From contig DAORKG010000009.1 in the NCBI GenBank assembly GCA_035439445.1, positions 35,225 through 99,224 of the forward strand: a DNA stretch of 64,000 nt, read 5' to 3'. Origin of the DNA: UBA4416 sp035439445 (GTDB taxonomy: Bacteria; Bacteroidota; Bacteroidia; B-17B0; Aurantibacillaceae). Shown here piece by piece: positions 52,886 to 61,816 of this stretch; the first letter of the stretch is position 1, and each line of letters starts with the position of its first letter. A program made the translations under genes and the position numbers. The notes beneath the pieces are model-generated. The model searched no databases. It was not told the origin of the DNA and saw nothing but the letters and a program-made list of their open reading frames with translations.

Positions 52886-54664
52886 ATGAATCTGAAAAAA
52901 ATAAATTACATAGAAAAAGCAATTAATTGGATTCATGAGAAAACCTCAGAAAAGCAATTTTTGATTTTTTCAAGTATTTTAGTGGGTGTTTCTGCTGGTA
53001 TTGCAGCTGTAATTTTAAAATTATTTGTGCATGCTATCCGTTTTTATTTAGTAGATGGGTTTTTTCTGAAATACGATTTTAAGTATTTGTATTTAGTGTT
53101 ACCTTTAATTGGTATTGGTGTCACTATTTTAATTATTAAATATATTTTACACAATCAATTAAGCAAAGGCAATACCGATATTCTTTTTTCAATTGCAAAG
53201 AGAAGTAGCTTTTTACCATTTCGCCAAATGTACTCACATGTAATTACCAGTGCATTTACTGTAGGTTTTGGTGGTTCTGCAGGTCTAGAATCACCTATTG
53301 TGAGTACAGGTTCTGCTATAGGTTCTAATTTTGCGCGAACTTATAAATTAAGTTATAAAGATCGTACACTTTTATTAGCAGCCGGCGCAGCCGGTGGTAT
53401 AGCTGGTGCATTTAACGCGCCCATTGCCGGCGTATTATTTGCTTTGGAAGTGATTTTGGTTGATATTAGCATCACGGCATTTATCCCTTTATTAATAGCG
53501 GCAGCATCGGGAGCTTTAATTTCGAAAATTATTTTGCATGAGGATAATCTATTGTTTTTTAAATTAAAGCAACCTTTTGATTCTAATAACTTTTTTTTCT
53601 ACGTGATACTAGGCATGTTGGCTGGTGTTCTTTCCTTGTATTACGTTAATTTTTTTGATAAAACCGAATCTAAGTTTCATCACATTAAATCACGTTTTAC
53701 TAAATGGCTGATTGGTGGTATAACGCTGGCATTTTTATTTGCATTGTTTCCGAGTTTATTTGGCGAGGGTTATGAAAGTATTAAAGCATTATCGGAATAT
53801 AGAACTGATGACTTGGTAAAAGATAGTTTGCTGTTGCATTTTATTGACAGCCGCTGGTTGTTGCTTATGTTTATTATTCTTACCTTATTATTTAAAACCA
53901 TAGCTGCGGCAGTAACTTTAGGGAGTGGGGGTAATGGCGGTAACTTTGCACCATCTTTATTTGTAGGGGCTTATTTAGGATTTGCTTTTTCTTTTTTCTT
54001 GAATTTAATTGGATTTAATGATATACCAGTGAGTAATTTTACAATAGTTGCTATGGCTGGTATTTTAAGTGGAGTGTTTCATGCACCGTTAACTGCAATA
54101 TTTTTAATTGCAGAAATTACAGGTGGTTATGAACTAATTATCCCATTAATGATAGTTTCTTCTATTAGTTATGTTATTGTAAAACATTTTCACCCCCAAT
54201 CATTAGATATTAGAAGGTTAAAAGATAAAGGCACAATCATTTCAGAAAATAAGGACACAAGTATTTTAAGTAAAATTGAAGTAAAAGAAATGATTGAAAC
54301 CGATTTTTCTACTATTCATTTTAAAGCACATTTAGGTGATATTGTAGAAACCATAAAACACTCCAAACGAAACACATTTCCGGTGGTTAAGAAAAATAAT
54401 AAGTTACTTGGCATTATTTATTTGGATCATATTCGAGAAGAAATGTTTAATGCTGAATTATATGATAAGGTAACAGCCAGAGAGGTGATGCGAAAGCCAT
54501 CTATGGTAATAGATGCTGATGAGGATATTTTCGCAATCATGCGTAAGTTTGAGGAATCAGGGCAATGGAATTTACCGGTAGTTGAAAATGAAATTTACAT
54601 TGGTTTTTTATCAAAGTCGAGTATACTGGATAAATACCGACACGAGTTATTGGAGACTATTTAA
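52886..54664 (+). CDS. ClC-type chloride channel/antiporter with CBS pair
   Basis: The 592-residue protein has a ClC membrane domain with GFGGSAGLESP at 127-137, whose Glu135 matches the gating glutamate of Cl-/H+ exchangers, the internal helix-N region GGNGGNFAPSLFVGA, and a C-terminal pair of CBS domains (about 465-590). The family moves chloride or fluoride; in E. coli, ClC shunts charge during acid stress. It ends the rightward run that begins with the KamA-like enzyme. Its 3' end overlaps the convergent ABC ATPase gene by 8 bases. Confidence 0.92.
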   Translation: MNLKKINYIEKAINWIHEKTSEKQFLIFSSILVGVSAGIAAVILKLFVHAIRFYLVDGFFLKYDFKYLYLVLPLIGIGVTILIIKYILHNQLSKGNTDILFSIAKRSSFLPFRQMYSHVITSAFTVGFGGSAGLESPIVSTGSAIGSNFARTYKLSYKDRTLLLAAGAAGGIAGAFNAPIAGVLFALEVILVDISITAFIPLLIAAASGALISKIILHEDNLLFFKLKQPFDSNNFFFYVILGMLAGVLSLYYVNFFDKTESKFHHIKSRFTKWLIGGITLAFLFALFPSLFGEGYESIKALSEYRTDDLVKDSLLLHFIDSRWLLLMFIILTLLFKTIAAAVTLGSGGNGGNFAPSLFVGAYLGFAFSFFLNLIGFNDIPVSNFTIVAMAGILSGVFHAPLTAIFLIAEITGGYELIIPLMIVSSISYVIVKHFHPQSLDIRRLKDKGTIISENKDTSILSKIEVKEMIETDFSTIHFKAHLGDIVETIKHSKRNTFPVVKKNNKLLGIIYLDHIREEMFNAELYDKVTAREVMRKPSMVIDADEDIFAIMRKFEESGQWNLPVVENEIYIGFLSKSSILDKYRHELLETI

Positions 54665-55289
54665 ATTCCTCCATCGTAATCACTCTTTCGCAAAAGCCAT
54701 ACTCCTCTTTGATGGAGTTAGAGCAAACAACAATAGTTTTATCCATGGCATAAGAGGCTATCATATTTTTATACCAATCAATTACAGTGGCATCCAAATT
54801 GGTTGTTGGCTCATCTAAAAATAGTATAGGCGTATCTGCTAAAATTGCAAGCGTTAATTTTAAGCGTTGACGCATGCCGCTCGAAAATTGTTTGATAAAT
54901 TTGTCTTTATGAGCTGCTAAGCCCGATAATTCAACAACTTGCGCAATACTTAAATTATTTAAAAACGGTTTATAAATATGCACATGCTCTATTTGTTCCT
55001 GCAGGGTAAAATCTTCAATTAGTTCCAAATAAGGGGAAGCTAAACTTATCAATTTGTACTGTTGCTCGTCTTCTATTTTTTGTTGGTTATTAGTATAACT
55101 TACAGCACCTTCATTTAAAGATAAATAGCCAGTCATAGACTGAAGTAAGGTAGATTTACCTGAACCATTTAATCCTAAAATCACTATTTTTTCAGCAGGC
55201 TTTATTTCTAAATTCACTTTTCTGAAAATCCATTCTCTGCCAAATTTCTTTCCGGCATTAGAAACGTTTATAGTAATAGTGTTTTGCAA
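54657..55289 (-). CDS. ABC transporter ATP-binding protein
   Basis: The 210-residue ATPase has Walker A GLNGSGKST (39-47), the signature FSSGMRQRLKL (SSGMRQ variant of LSGGQ), Walker B ILFLDEPTTNLD, and a D-loop. The size fits a single small ATPase subunit without a permease domain. No permease gene is adjacent, so the partner is elsewhere. Residues before Walker A (VNLEIKPAEKIVILGLNG) are typical of the CcmA/LivF-like group. Confidence 0.88.
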   Translation of the reverse strand: MQNTITINVSNAGKKFGREWIFRKVNLEIKPAEKIVILGLNGSGKSTLLQSMTGYLSLNEGAVSYTNNQQKIEDEQQYKLISLASPYLELIEDFTLQEQIEHVHIYKPFLNNLSIAQVVELSGLAAHKDKFIKQFSSGMRQRLKLTLAILADTPILFLDEPTTNLDATVIDWYKNMIASYAMDKTIVVCSNSIKEEYGFCERVITMEEFK

Positions 55290-55317
55290 AACTGATTGAT
55301 TTGGTTATAAAAGTAAT

Positions 55318-55410
55318 AAAAAGAATGATTTATTTGTCACTTCGAGTGATTCGAGAAGTTTTTGTAAATCATTCTTTTTGAACTAGTTCTCGACTTCGCT
55401 CGAACTGACA
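55318..55410. repeat. Composite REP-like inverted repeat
   Basis: AAAAAGAATGATTTA (55318-55332) and TAAATCATTCTTTTT (55365-55379) are perfect 15-nt arms enclosing CACTTCGAGTGATTCGAGAAG. Downstream, TTCTCGACTTCGCTCGAACTGACA-like sequence forms a second inverted arm against TGTCACTTCGAG. TTCGAG words of this type recur in other Bacteroidota genomes as dispersed repeats. Confidence 0.65.
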
Positions 55411-55453
55411 ATAGGTGGTTACTCATCACTATTTTTTTTGTATCTTTAGGTCC

Positions 55454-56206
55454 TTGAAAATTATCAAACTCATATTTGCCCCTATATGGAAAACATGGTT
55501 TTTTACCGTGTTTGCAATTTCGTTTTTGATATTGTACCCTTTCTTTTTTATTACGATTAAAACACAGCATTTAAACACAACTTTTAAAATCAAACGTATT
55601 TGGTCTTACTGTATCGCTTATGGGTCGTTTATTTTTCCAAAATTGATTTATAAAACCAAGACTAAAAAAATGCCACAGCCTTGTGTGTTTGTTGGTAATC
55701 ATACGTCTTACCTTGATATCGTGCTGAGTACATTCTACATCGACCACTTAGCATTATACATGGGTAAAGTAGAATTATTAAAAGCTCCTTTATTTAAGAC
55801 CTTTTTTAAAGGAATGGATATTACGGTGAATCGTAAAAGTATAAAAGATTCTCATAGAGCTTTTACAAGGGCGGGTGAACAAATCGATAAAGGGCGCAGT
55901 ATGGTAATTTACCCCGAAGGAACCATTTCTGTGAACGGGAAATTAAAACCTTTTAAAAATGGCCCTTTTAAATTAGCTATCGAAAAACAAGTACCTATAG
56001 TTCCAATTGTTAATTTAAACAACTGGGAATTATTGCAAAATGGCGGCTATTTTAAAAGTAATGGGCGTTTCGGAATAGCAAAATCTGTGATTTTAGAGCC
56101 TATCGAAACCAAAGGTATGACTGAAGAAAATTTAGTAGATTTGCGAGAACGCGTTTTCAAATTAATTAACGATACATTACACGAATACAATGGCACAAAA
56201 AATTGA
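55454..56206 (+). CDS. plsC: 1-acyl-sn-glycerol-3-phosphate acyltransferase (PlsC type)
   Basis: PlsC adds the second acyl chain to lysophosphatidic acid at the inner membrane. The 250-residue protein has a membrane segment near the start, the HX4D motif NHTSYLD, and the YPEGTIS motif that binds the phosphate. TTG 55454 (reading LKIIKLIFAP) is preferred because an upstream GTG at 55415 would lie beside the REP element and ahead of a TATCTTTA -7-like box at 55441-55448; the choice is uncertain. gatC begins 17 nt before its stop. Confidence 0.88.
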   Translation: MKIIKLIFAPIWKTWFFTVFAISFLILYPFFFITIKTQHLNTTFKIKRIWSYCIAYGSFIFPKLIYKTKTKKMPQPCVFVGNHTSYLDIVLSTFYIDHLALYMGKVELLKAPLFKTFFKGMDITVNRKSIKDSHRAFTRAGEQIDKGRSMVIYPEGTISVNGKLKPFKNGPFKLAIEKQVPIVPIVNLNNWELLQNGGYFKSNGRFGIAKSVILEPIETKGMTEENLVDLRERVFKLINDTLHEYNGTKN

Positions 56207-56489
56207 TATTAAAACAGTAGATGAAGTAGCTCACTTAGCTCGTTTAGAATTTAATGAAGAAGGGAAAGCTGAAATCTTAAACGATATGAATCGTATGTTG
56301 GCTTTTGTAGATAAGCTTAACGAAATGGATACTGATGGTATAGAACCATTGATATACATGACGGATGAGAAAAACGTAATGCGTGAAGACGAGCCTCAAC
56401 AAACCATCACGCAAAAAGAGGCATTGAAAAACGCGCCTAAAAAAGACTCTGATTACTTTAAAGTACCAAAAGTAATTGACAACAATTAA
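56190..56489 (+). CDS. gatC: Asp-tRNA(Asn)/Glu-tRNA(Gln) amidotransferase subunit C
   Basis: GatC stabilises the GatA-GatB complex, which amidates Glu-tRNA(Gln) and Asp-tRNA(Asn). The 99-residue protein starts AQKIDIKTVDEVAHLARLEF and has LNEMDTDGIEPL and VMREDEPQ, all diagnostic. It overlaps plsC by 17 bases. gatA and gatB are not in the window. Confidence 0.95.
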   Translation: MAQKIDIKTVDEVAHLARLEFNEEGKAEILNDMNRMLAFVDKLNEMDTDGIEPLIYMTDEKNVMREDEPQQTITQKEALKNAPKKDSDYFKVPKVIDNN

Positions 56490-56940
56490 GTTATATTCTC
56501 CCGAAACTAAAAACAAATTGCTTGAAATTTTCAGAAGCAATATGCCATTATATTTTGCTGAAGAAGAAGTTGCCCTATTTGATGCTTTCCTAGATAGAGA
56601 TGCCAGTGTTAGAGGGCCCTATTCTCTGGTTTATAAAAATGATAAAATCGTTGGTTGTGGTGGTATAGCTCTAAATCAACCCACAAAGTTTACTAATGAA
56701 CCACATGTGATAATGACATGGGGCATGGTTGATAACAAGCATCACAAAGAAGGTTTTGGAAAAATTTTGTTATTGCATCGCATACAACAAGCAAAAGACA
56801 TGTATCCTGGAATTAAAATTGCCTTAGGCACTACTCAGCATACGTATCAGTTTTTTGAGAAATATGGTTTTAAAACCGTTGCCTTCGAAAAAGATCATTG
56901 GGCAAAGGGTTTGGATTTATATCAAATGGAGTTGATTTAA
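56476..56940 (+). CDS. GNAT-family N-acetyltransferase
   Basis: The 154-residue protein has the GNAT acetyl-CoA-binding segment VDNKHHKEGFGKILLLHRIQ and a C-terminal YQFFEKYGFKTV segment. It starts at a TTG overlapping the end of gatC by 14 bases; the next ATG, at residue 23, would remove the first strand, so the TTG is preferred. The substrate is unknown. Confidence 0.82.
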   Translation: MTTIKLYSPETKNKLLEIFRSNMPLYFAEEEVALFDAFLDRDASVRGPYSLVYKNDKIVGCGGIALNQPTKFTNEPHVIMTWGMVDNKHHKEGFGKILLLHRIQQAKDMYPGIKIALGTTQHTYQFFEKYGFKTVAFEKDHWAKGLDLYQMELI

Positions 56941-56942
56941 AT

Positions 56943-59156
56943 TTAGAATTTTCCTCCTATACTAATATACAACGTTCTTCCATTTGCAGGCAATAATCCT
57001 GGCCCCGGATAACCTCCTGAACGACGTGTGGCATATTTCTCATTAGTTAAATTATTTACTCCTGCCTTAATTGAATATTTCTCTTTTATCAAATACGACA
57101 ATGATAAATCCATAACGGTATAACCTGATATTTTCCCGACAGTAGATGTTGCATTAGGTTTTTCGGTATTTGCAGCATCCGTGAATACATCGGATACTTT
57201 ATTGAATTGATACGTAACAGAAAATTGTTTTAAGTAATAGGTAACACCATATCTGCCTATATGCTGTGGTGCATTTTCAACTCTTTTATTTTTGATTGAT
57301 TTTAATGGGTCATTTTCAATAGCCGGATTATTCCAATGTATATAGCTTGCATCAATTAAAGAATATGAAGCAAATAAATTAGCGGATCCGATTTTTGAAT
57401 TTGGAGCAATTAAGCTAATTGGGTCAAACTCAATCAGTGCTTCAATACCCTTGCTTAATGAAGTGCCAATGTTTGTTCTGTATGGTAAGTTATCTTTTGT
57501 GATAGTACCTATTCTATTTTCATAATGTAAATAATAAGTACCGATATCAAAACTTAAAAAGTTTTTTAGTTTTCCTCTGTATCCCAAGTCTATATTGTAA
57601 CCACTGGCATCTTTTAAATTTGGGTCTATTACCTCTAGGGTTGATGATGGTGTTAATTCTGAAAACGTTACAGGACGGTATGAGTTACTTACATTGGCAT
57701 AAACATTAGTAGTTTGTGTGGTTTTAAATTCTAGTCCGCAACCAAACAGAAGAACATTTCTTTCTGATTTTAAATCTTTGATACTTCCGTTAGCGCTTGA
57801 GTTTATATAACCTTTTGCTGTTGATTTAATCATCTCGTATCGCACACCTGGCGTAATGCTTAATCTTTTCCCAATCTTAAACATATTTTCCGCAAACACT
57901 GCAAAGTTTTCGGTGCCAAAGGTTAATTCTCTTTCCCATTCTTTTCCATTTGAAAGTTTTACAATTGTAAAATCATCTTCGCTATTGCCTGAACCAATGC
58001 CTAACTGACGACGAATTGTGTTTCCTGCGTATGCTCTGACACCAACAGCTAAAGCACTTTTTTGATGAAACAATTTATACGATTGCAAAAAACGAATTTC
58101 GGATCCAAAGTTTTGATAAATATCTTTATCTATTTGGCGAAGATTGAATGATTTAATAGTCGTATTAAAAGTATCGGCAATATTAATTCCCTTCAGGTAG
58201 CCTACAGATTTTCTTTCTGATAGTGTTCCAAATACTTTCACTGTAAGTCTGGAGTCATTACTGATAGCATAGTCTAAATTTACAGAACCAACATTCCATG
58301 GTAACACCAACCAGTTGCGTGAACGCAAGGATTGGCGACTATCAGCTACAAACATCGAATCTGTTAAGCCACCCGGTTGCTGACTTTTATACTCCATGTG
58401 TGTATAATCAAATCCAATTTTAAGTTTTGAGTTTATAGCATATTCTAATGAAGCATATCCTGTGTTGGTTTCGTATTTACTGTTTTCTCTCCAGCCTTCG
58501 GCATTTCTGTGATGGTAATATGTATAGTAGGAGATTTTTTTATACGTACCTCCCAAGGCATTATACGAATTAAATAAACCGTAAGAACCTGTTGTTTGTT
58601 GCGTTTCAAACACAATAGGTTTTTTGGTGTCTCCCTTTTTGATTACATAATTTAATAAGCCACCAAATTGTGGACCGTATTGTAAAGATGCTGCCCCTCT
58701 TACCACTTCAATTTTACTTAATGCTTCGGAAGGTGGTGTGAAATAAGCTTCAGGATAACCAAAAACTTCGGATGAAATATCATATCCGTTTTGTCTCACA
58801 TTAAATTCCCAACTTCTGTTTGGGCTTAAACCTCTGGTAGAAATACTGGTTTGAATGCCTGAACCATCACTTTCCCAAATGTTAACGCCCGGCACTTTCG
58901 AAAAAAGTTGCCTGTTGTTATTTACAGAAAGATCGGCATCTAAAGCGCTTACATTAATAACTTCGTTCTTTTTACCCGAATAAATTAATGTCCCTTCTAC
59001 TTCTGAAAGACGTTCTACACTCTTTTTGGTAACCTTCTCAAAAATTTGAATTTCATTCAAATTAACTGTTTTACTGGAATCAGCGTTTTGTGCTGCTAAT
59101 CCTTGAAATATAAATAAAAAGCTTAGTGAATAGGGTATGTGTTGTAATCTGATCAT
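56943..59156 (-). CDS. TonB-dependent outer-membrane receptor, FecA-like
   Basis: The 737-residue protein from ATG 59156 (MIRLQHIPYSLS) has a signal peptide, a short N-terminal extension, a plug domain with VPGVNIWESDGSGIQTSISTRG and IEVVRGAASLQYGPQFGGLLNYVIKKG, and a 22-strand-type barrel ending in GGKF. Plug and barrel motifs resemble FecA and similar siderophore or ferric-citrate receptors. It lacks the CarboxypepD-like domain found in SusC proteins. No TonB or regulatory gene is adjacent. A longer reading to 59207 starts at a TTG and is not used. Confidence 0.9.
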   Translation of the reverse strand: MIRLQHIPYSLSFLFIFQGLAAQNADSSKTVNLNEIQIFEKVTKKSVERLSEVEGTLIYSGKKNEVINVSALDADLSVNNNRQLFSKVPGVNIWESDGSGIQTSISTRGLSPNRSWEFNVRQNGYDISSEVFGYPEAYFTPPSEALSKIEVVRGAASLQYGPQFGGLLNYVIKKGDTKKPIVFETQQTTGSYGLFNSYNALGGTYKKISYYTYYHHRNAEGWRENSKYETNTGYASLEYAINSKLKIGFDYTHMEYKSQQPGGLTDSMFVADSRQSLRSRNWLVLPWNVGSVNLDYAISNDSRLTVKVFGTLSERKSVGYLKGINIADTFNTTIKSFNLRQIDKDIYQNFGSEIRFLQSYKLFHQKSALAVGVRAYAGNTIRRQLGIGSGNSEDDFTIVKLSNGKEWERELTFGTENFAVFAENMFKIGKRLSITPGVRYEMIKSTAKGYINSSANGSIKDLKSERNVLLFGCGLEFKTTQTTNVYANVSNSYRPVTFSELTPSSTLEVIDPNLKDASGYNIDLGYRGKLKNFLSFDIGTYYLHYENRIGTITKDNLPYRTNIGTSLSKGIEALIEFDPISLIAPNSKIGSANLFASYSLIDASYIHWNNPAIENDPLKSIKNKRVENAPQHIGRYGVTYYLKQFSVTYQFNKVSDVFTDAANTEKPNATSTVGKISGYTVMDLSLSYLIKEKYSIKAGVNNLTNEKYATRRSGGYPGPGLLPANGRTLYISIGGKF

Positions 59157-59308
59157 GGTAATAGTTATTTCGGGTACAAAACAACTATTTAGAATTAGTC
59201 TAAACAATACCTAAAAAATGGTATATAGTAAAAAGAGTTTAAATACATTTTTGAAAAAAATGTCAAGTGATTTGACTGAGATGGATTGTATAGAGAAGCG
59301 AAAGATAG

Positions 59309-59872
59309 TTATAGAGATCTTCTCATTAAGTACAACTGATGACCGAAGTTTAATTCCTGATATATTTCAAATCCTAAGTTTTTATAGAAAGGCAAATTTT
59401 GTAGCATGGATGTTTCCAAATACATAGGGCGTTTCATTTCATCTGTAAATGCAAGAACTTCTTTTAAAAAAGCTGTACCTAAACCTTTACCTTGTTGTTG
59501 TGGGTTTACACCTATAAACCACAAATACGCCAATTCTTTTGTAGGGTAACAACTTTTAATTTTCGAATTTCTGTCCAATACTTTTTTAGCACGACTTAAA
59601 CCTATGCAATTAAACACGAGTTTTAAATCAAGTAATAATGTTGTTTTTTGTTTATCAGGATATAAAATAAGAGCACAGGCTTTTTTATCATCAGATAAAA
59701 AAATATCTCCAAATTGATAACATACATCAAACGAATAATTCATCAATGCAACAATGCGATGAATACGCTTTGCATCTTGTTTTACAACAAAATTAACGCT
59801 GTTGTTTTTATCAAAGGCTTTGCTTAAAATATCAATTACAAGCGCTTTGTCGTTTTTTGTTGCTTTAAGCAT
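59309..59872 (-). CDS. GNAT-family N-acetyltransferase
   Basis: The 187-residue protein has the acetyl-CoA motif WFIGVNPQQQGKGLGTAFL and a C-terminal ETSMLQNLPFYKNLGFEIYQEL, both normal for GNAT enzymes of the RimI/YedL breadth. The substrate is unknown. It lies between the TonB receptor and the amidase gene on the same strand, 7 nt after the amidase-side stop. Confidence 0.85.
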   Translation of the reverse strand: MLKATKNDKALVIDILSKAFDKNNSVNFVVKQDAKRIHRIVALMNYSFDVCYQFGDIFLSDDKKACALILYPDKQKTTLLLDLKLVFNCIGLSRAKKVLDRNSKIKSCYPTKELAYLWFIGVNPQQQGKGLGTAFLKEVLAFTDEMKRPMYLETSMLQNLPFYKNLGFEIYQELNFGHQLYLMRRSL

Positions 59873-59879
59873 AGCTGAA

Positions 59880-60431
59880 TTACTTTTGAGCTCCTTCTAA
59901 TCGTTTCTTAAAAGCTTCCCAATCAAAATTCCAGGGATCAGTTTTGCGCACAGGAGCAATATCGCTGTGACGAAGCACATACTTAATACTATAACGTTTT
60001 TTGATATTATTAATTAAATTTAATAAGGCTTTGTTTTGTTCCTCAGTTGGGCTATCTGTATATGAAGTCATTAATTCAATACCTATAGAACATGAGTTAA
60101 CATTAGTGGTTCCATCAGGTAATGAGCTTTTTCCGGCATGATAAGAATTATCTTTCTCATCAACTAATTGATAAATTTTTCCATCACGTCCAATTACATA
60201 ATGAGCAGATACACCATAGGTTGAAAATTGTTTAATCACTAAATCAATATCATATTTATCTCCACCGGAGTTATTGAATGTAGAATGAACGATGACAGAA
60301 TTAACAATACGTCCGGGATTAGACGCAAAACCAAAACTCACTTTTTTGTTGATGATGTTTAGAGAATCGCTAGCAAATGATGATAAGCTAGTGGTGATTA
60401 ACATAATGAATGTAAAAAAAAGTGATTTCAT
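59880..60431 (-). CDS. Secreted N-acetylmuramoyl-L-alanine amidase (Amidase_2 type)
   Basis: The enzyme cleaves the amide link between muramic acid and the peptide in peptidoglycan. The 183-residue protein has a signal peptide ending near FAS and the zinc-site pattern of AmpD-like amidases: VIVHST (His), YHAG (His), GIELM (Glu), LRHSDIAP (His) and KTDPW. It is the last gene of the secreted-protein stretch before the GNAT gene. A -7 box precedes it. Confidence 0.9.
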   Translation of the reverse strand: MKSLFFTFIMLITTSLSSFASDSLNIINKKVSFGFASNPGRIVNSVIVHSTFNNSGGDKYDIDLVIKQFSTYGVSAHYVIGRDGKIYQLVDEKDNSYHAGKSSLPDGTTNVNSCSIGIELMTSYTDSPTEEQNKALLNLINNIKKRYSIKYVLRHSDIAPVRKTDPWNFDWEAFKKRLEGAQK

Positions 60432-60452
60432 AATGATGTGTTAAATGTAAAT

Positions 60453-60460
60453 CAAAGATA
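60453..60460 (-). promoter_or_regulatory. -7 element of the amidase gene
   Basis: The minus strand reads TATCTTTG, an exact TAnnTTTG match, 21 nt before the ATG. Confidence 0.5.
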
Positions 60461-60569
60461 AGTGGATTTATAAGAATTTAAAGTATTTACTAGTTATATA
60501 GTGTTAAAGAAATTGATGGTAGATTGTGTTACCGGAAGATGGCGACATCCAGTTAATTATTGCATTAAT

Positions 60570-61169
60570 TTAATTTTTTCTATGAGGCCATTTTCTTTTT
60601 CGTTCTGTTTTATCAGTTACAATAGATGTCCATTTACCATTGGTATTATAAAACGTTTTTACTATTGTAATGTATTTATCATTATCCCAAAATTGTTCAT
60701 GAATTTTAACTGTGTCATTTGTTACCAACTCTCCATTTGTCGTAACGTATACTTTATTTCTAAAAAACTTATAACATTTCTCACCATTTTCGGCTCTTGT
60801 AACGCTATCGATATTGCCTTTCAAATTAATGTGCATTAAGGTGTCAAACGTATCGTCTAATAGAGGTGTTGAAATAAGTATTGTTTTTTTTACATTATTT
60901 CTAAATTCGTTGAGATAAATACTTGAGTCCAATAATGGTTTATATATTTTGTCTAATAATTCTTGACTTGGCGGAGGAGAACCACAATACGAATTAGTTG
61001 ATTTAATCAATATCACAGTGTCAAAATTTGCAAAAGGAATGGTTATTCCTTTTGCAATACTAAGTTCTAATTCATGTCGATTTTCTATATTTTCTAAACG
61101 GGTAGGTTTAACACAACTTATAAATAGTATTGTCAAAGTGAACACAAGTATTTTGATTTTGTTTATCAT
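60570..61169 (-). CDS. Lipoprotein, function unknown
   Basis: From ATG 61169 (MINKIKILVFT) the product has 199 residues with lipobox LFISC. The rest is a mixed alpha/beta domain with TNSYCGSPPPSQELLDKIYK and a KFFRNKVYVTTNGELV segment. No family is recognised. It is the nearest of a minus-strand run of secreted proteins of unknown role. A longer start 24 nt upstream is possible but puts charged residues before the signal. Confidence 0.7.
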   Translation of the reverse strand: MINKIKILVFTLTILFISCVKPTRLENIENRHELELSIAKGITIPFANFDTVILIKSTNSYCGSPPPSQELLDKIYKPLLDSSIYLNEFRNNVKKTILISTPLLDDTFDTLMHINLKGNIDSVTRAENGEKCYKFFRNKVYVTTNGELVTNDTVKIHEQFWDNDKYITIVKTFYNTNGKWTSIVTDKTERKRKWPHRKN

Positions 61170-61209
61170 AAAGTTACTGAAAGTAATGTGCATATGATTA
61201 TTGAAAATA

Positions 61210-61791
61210 TTATTTAGGTCTACGATAAAAACACAAGTATTGAAAAGGTCTCAATGTTTTGTCAAGTTGATAACCTTTAACTTCCAGTATTTTGTTTTTA
61301 AGACTGTCTAGTTTATACTTATTTTCTTGAAATTTTACTGAGAAGTATTTTTCTTTTAAAACTGGTACAAGAAATGTTGTCCATGAATATTTATAAATAA
61401 TAAATGAATATTCCTTTTTACGACTTTGTTTAAGAATAAGATGATTGTTTTTTACAAACCATTTACCTTTAGCTTTTTTCCTCTTTTTAAGAACATCTGT
61501 CCACATAGATTCAATAAATGAAGAATCTCTATTTAATATTAGACTGTGACCATGATAACCAGGATATACAATGAAGCTGTAGCGACCGCTTAGAGAGTCT
61601 GTCTTTTCTATATTTGTAATTAGATTTGGCGCGTTGCGAATACCATTTGTGTCTAAAGCGCTACTTTCTTTAAATTCAAAATAGTTCTCAATCGATGTTA
61701 TTCTTTGTAAATCTTTGTTTGGGCTACATTGTATAAAGAAAACAAATGATAGTAAGATAATTACACTACTGTATAGTTTCAATTTTGTCAT
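61210..61791 (-). CDS. Lipoprotein, function unknown
   Basis: The 193-residue protein has lipobox FFIQC at about 18-22, followed by a beta-rich domain containing SGRYSFIVYPGYHGHS and KAKGKWFVKNNHLILKQSRKK. No family is recognised. It lies 40 nt before the next lipoprotein gene, in a run of secreted proteins. Confidence 0.7.
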   Translation of the reverse strand: MTKLKLYSSVIILLSFVFFIQCSPNKDLQRITSIENYFEFKESSALDTNGIRNAPNLITNIEKTDSLSGRYSFIVYPGYHGHSLILNRDSSFIESMWTDVLKKRKKAKGKWFVKNNHLILKQSRKKEYSFIIYKYSWTTFLVPVLKEKYFSVKFQENKYKLDSLKNKILEVKGYQLDKTLRPFQYLCFYRRPK

Positions 61792-61816
61792 AACGTGTTG
61801 TTTTCATTGTGGAGTT

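Noticed and set aside
55337..55570. Leftward 77-codon frame across the REP-like element and plsC start
   Set aside because: It reads through repeat DNA and antisense to plsC, with a basic low-complexity product.
59218..59427. Rightward 69-codon frame overlapping the GNAT gene
   Set aside because: More than half is antisense to a well-supported gene, and there is no promoter or family match.
60501..60839. Rightward 112-codon frame over the lipoprotein gene end
   Set aside because: It is antisense to the lipoprotein gene, and the product is Cys/Phe/Ile-rich, as AT-rich antisense frames tend to be.
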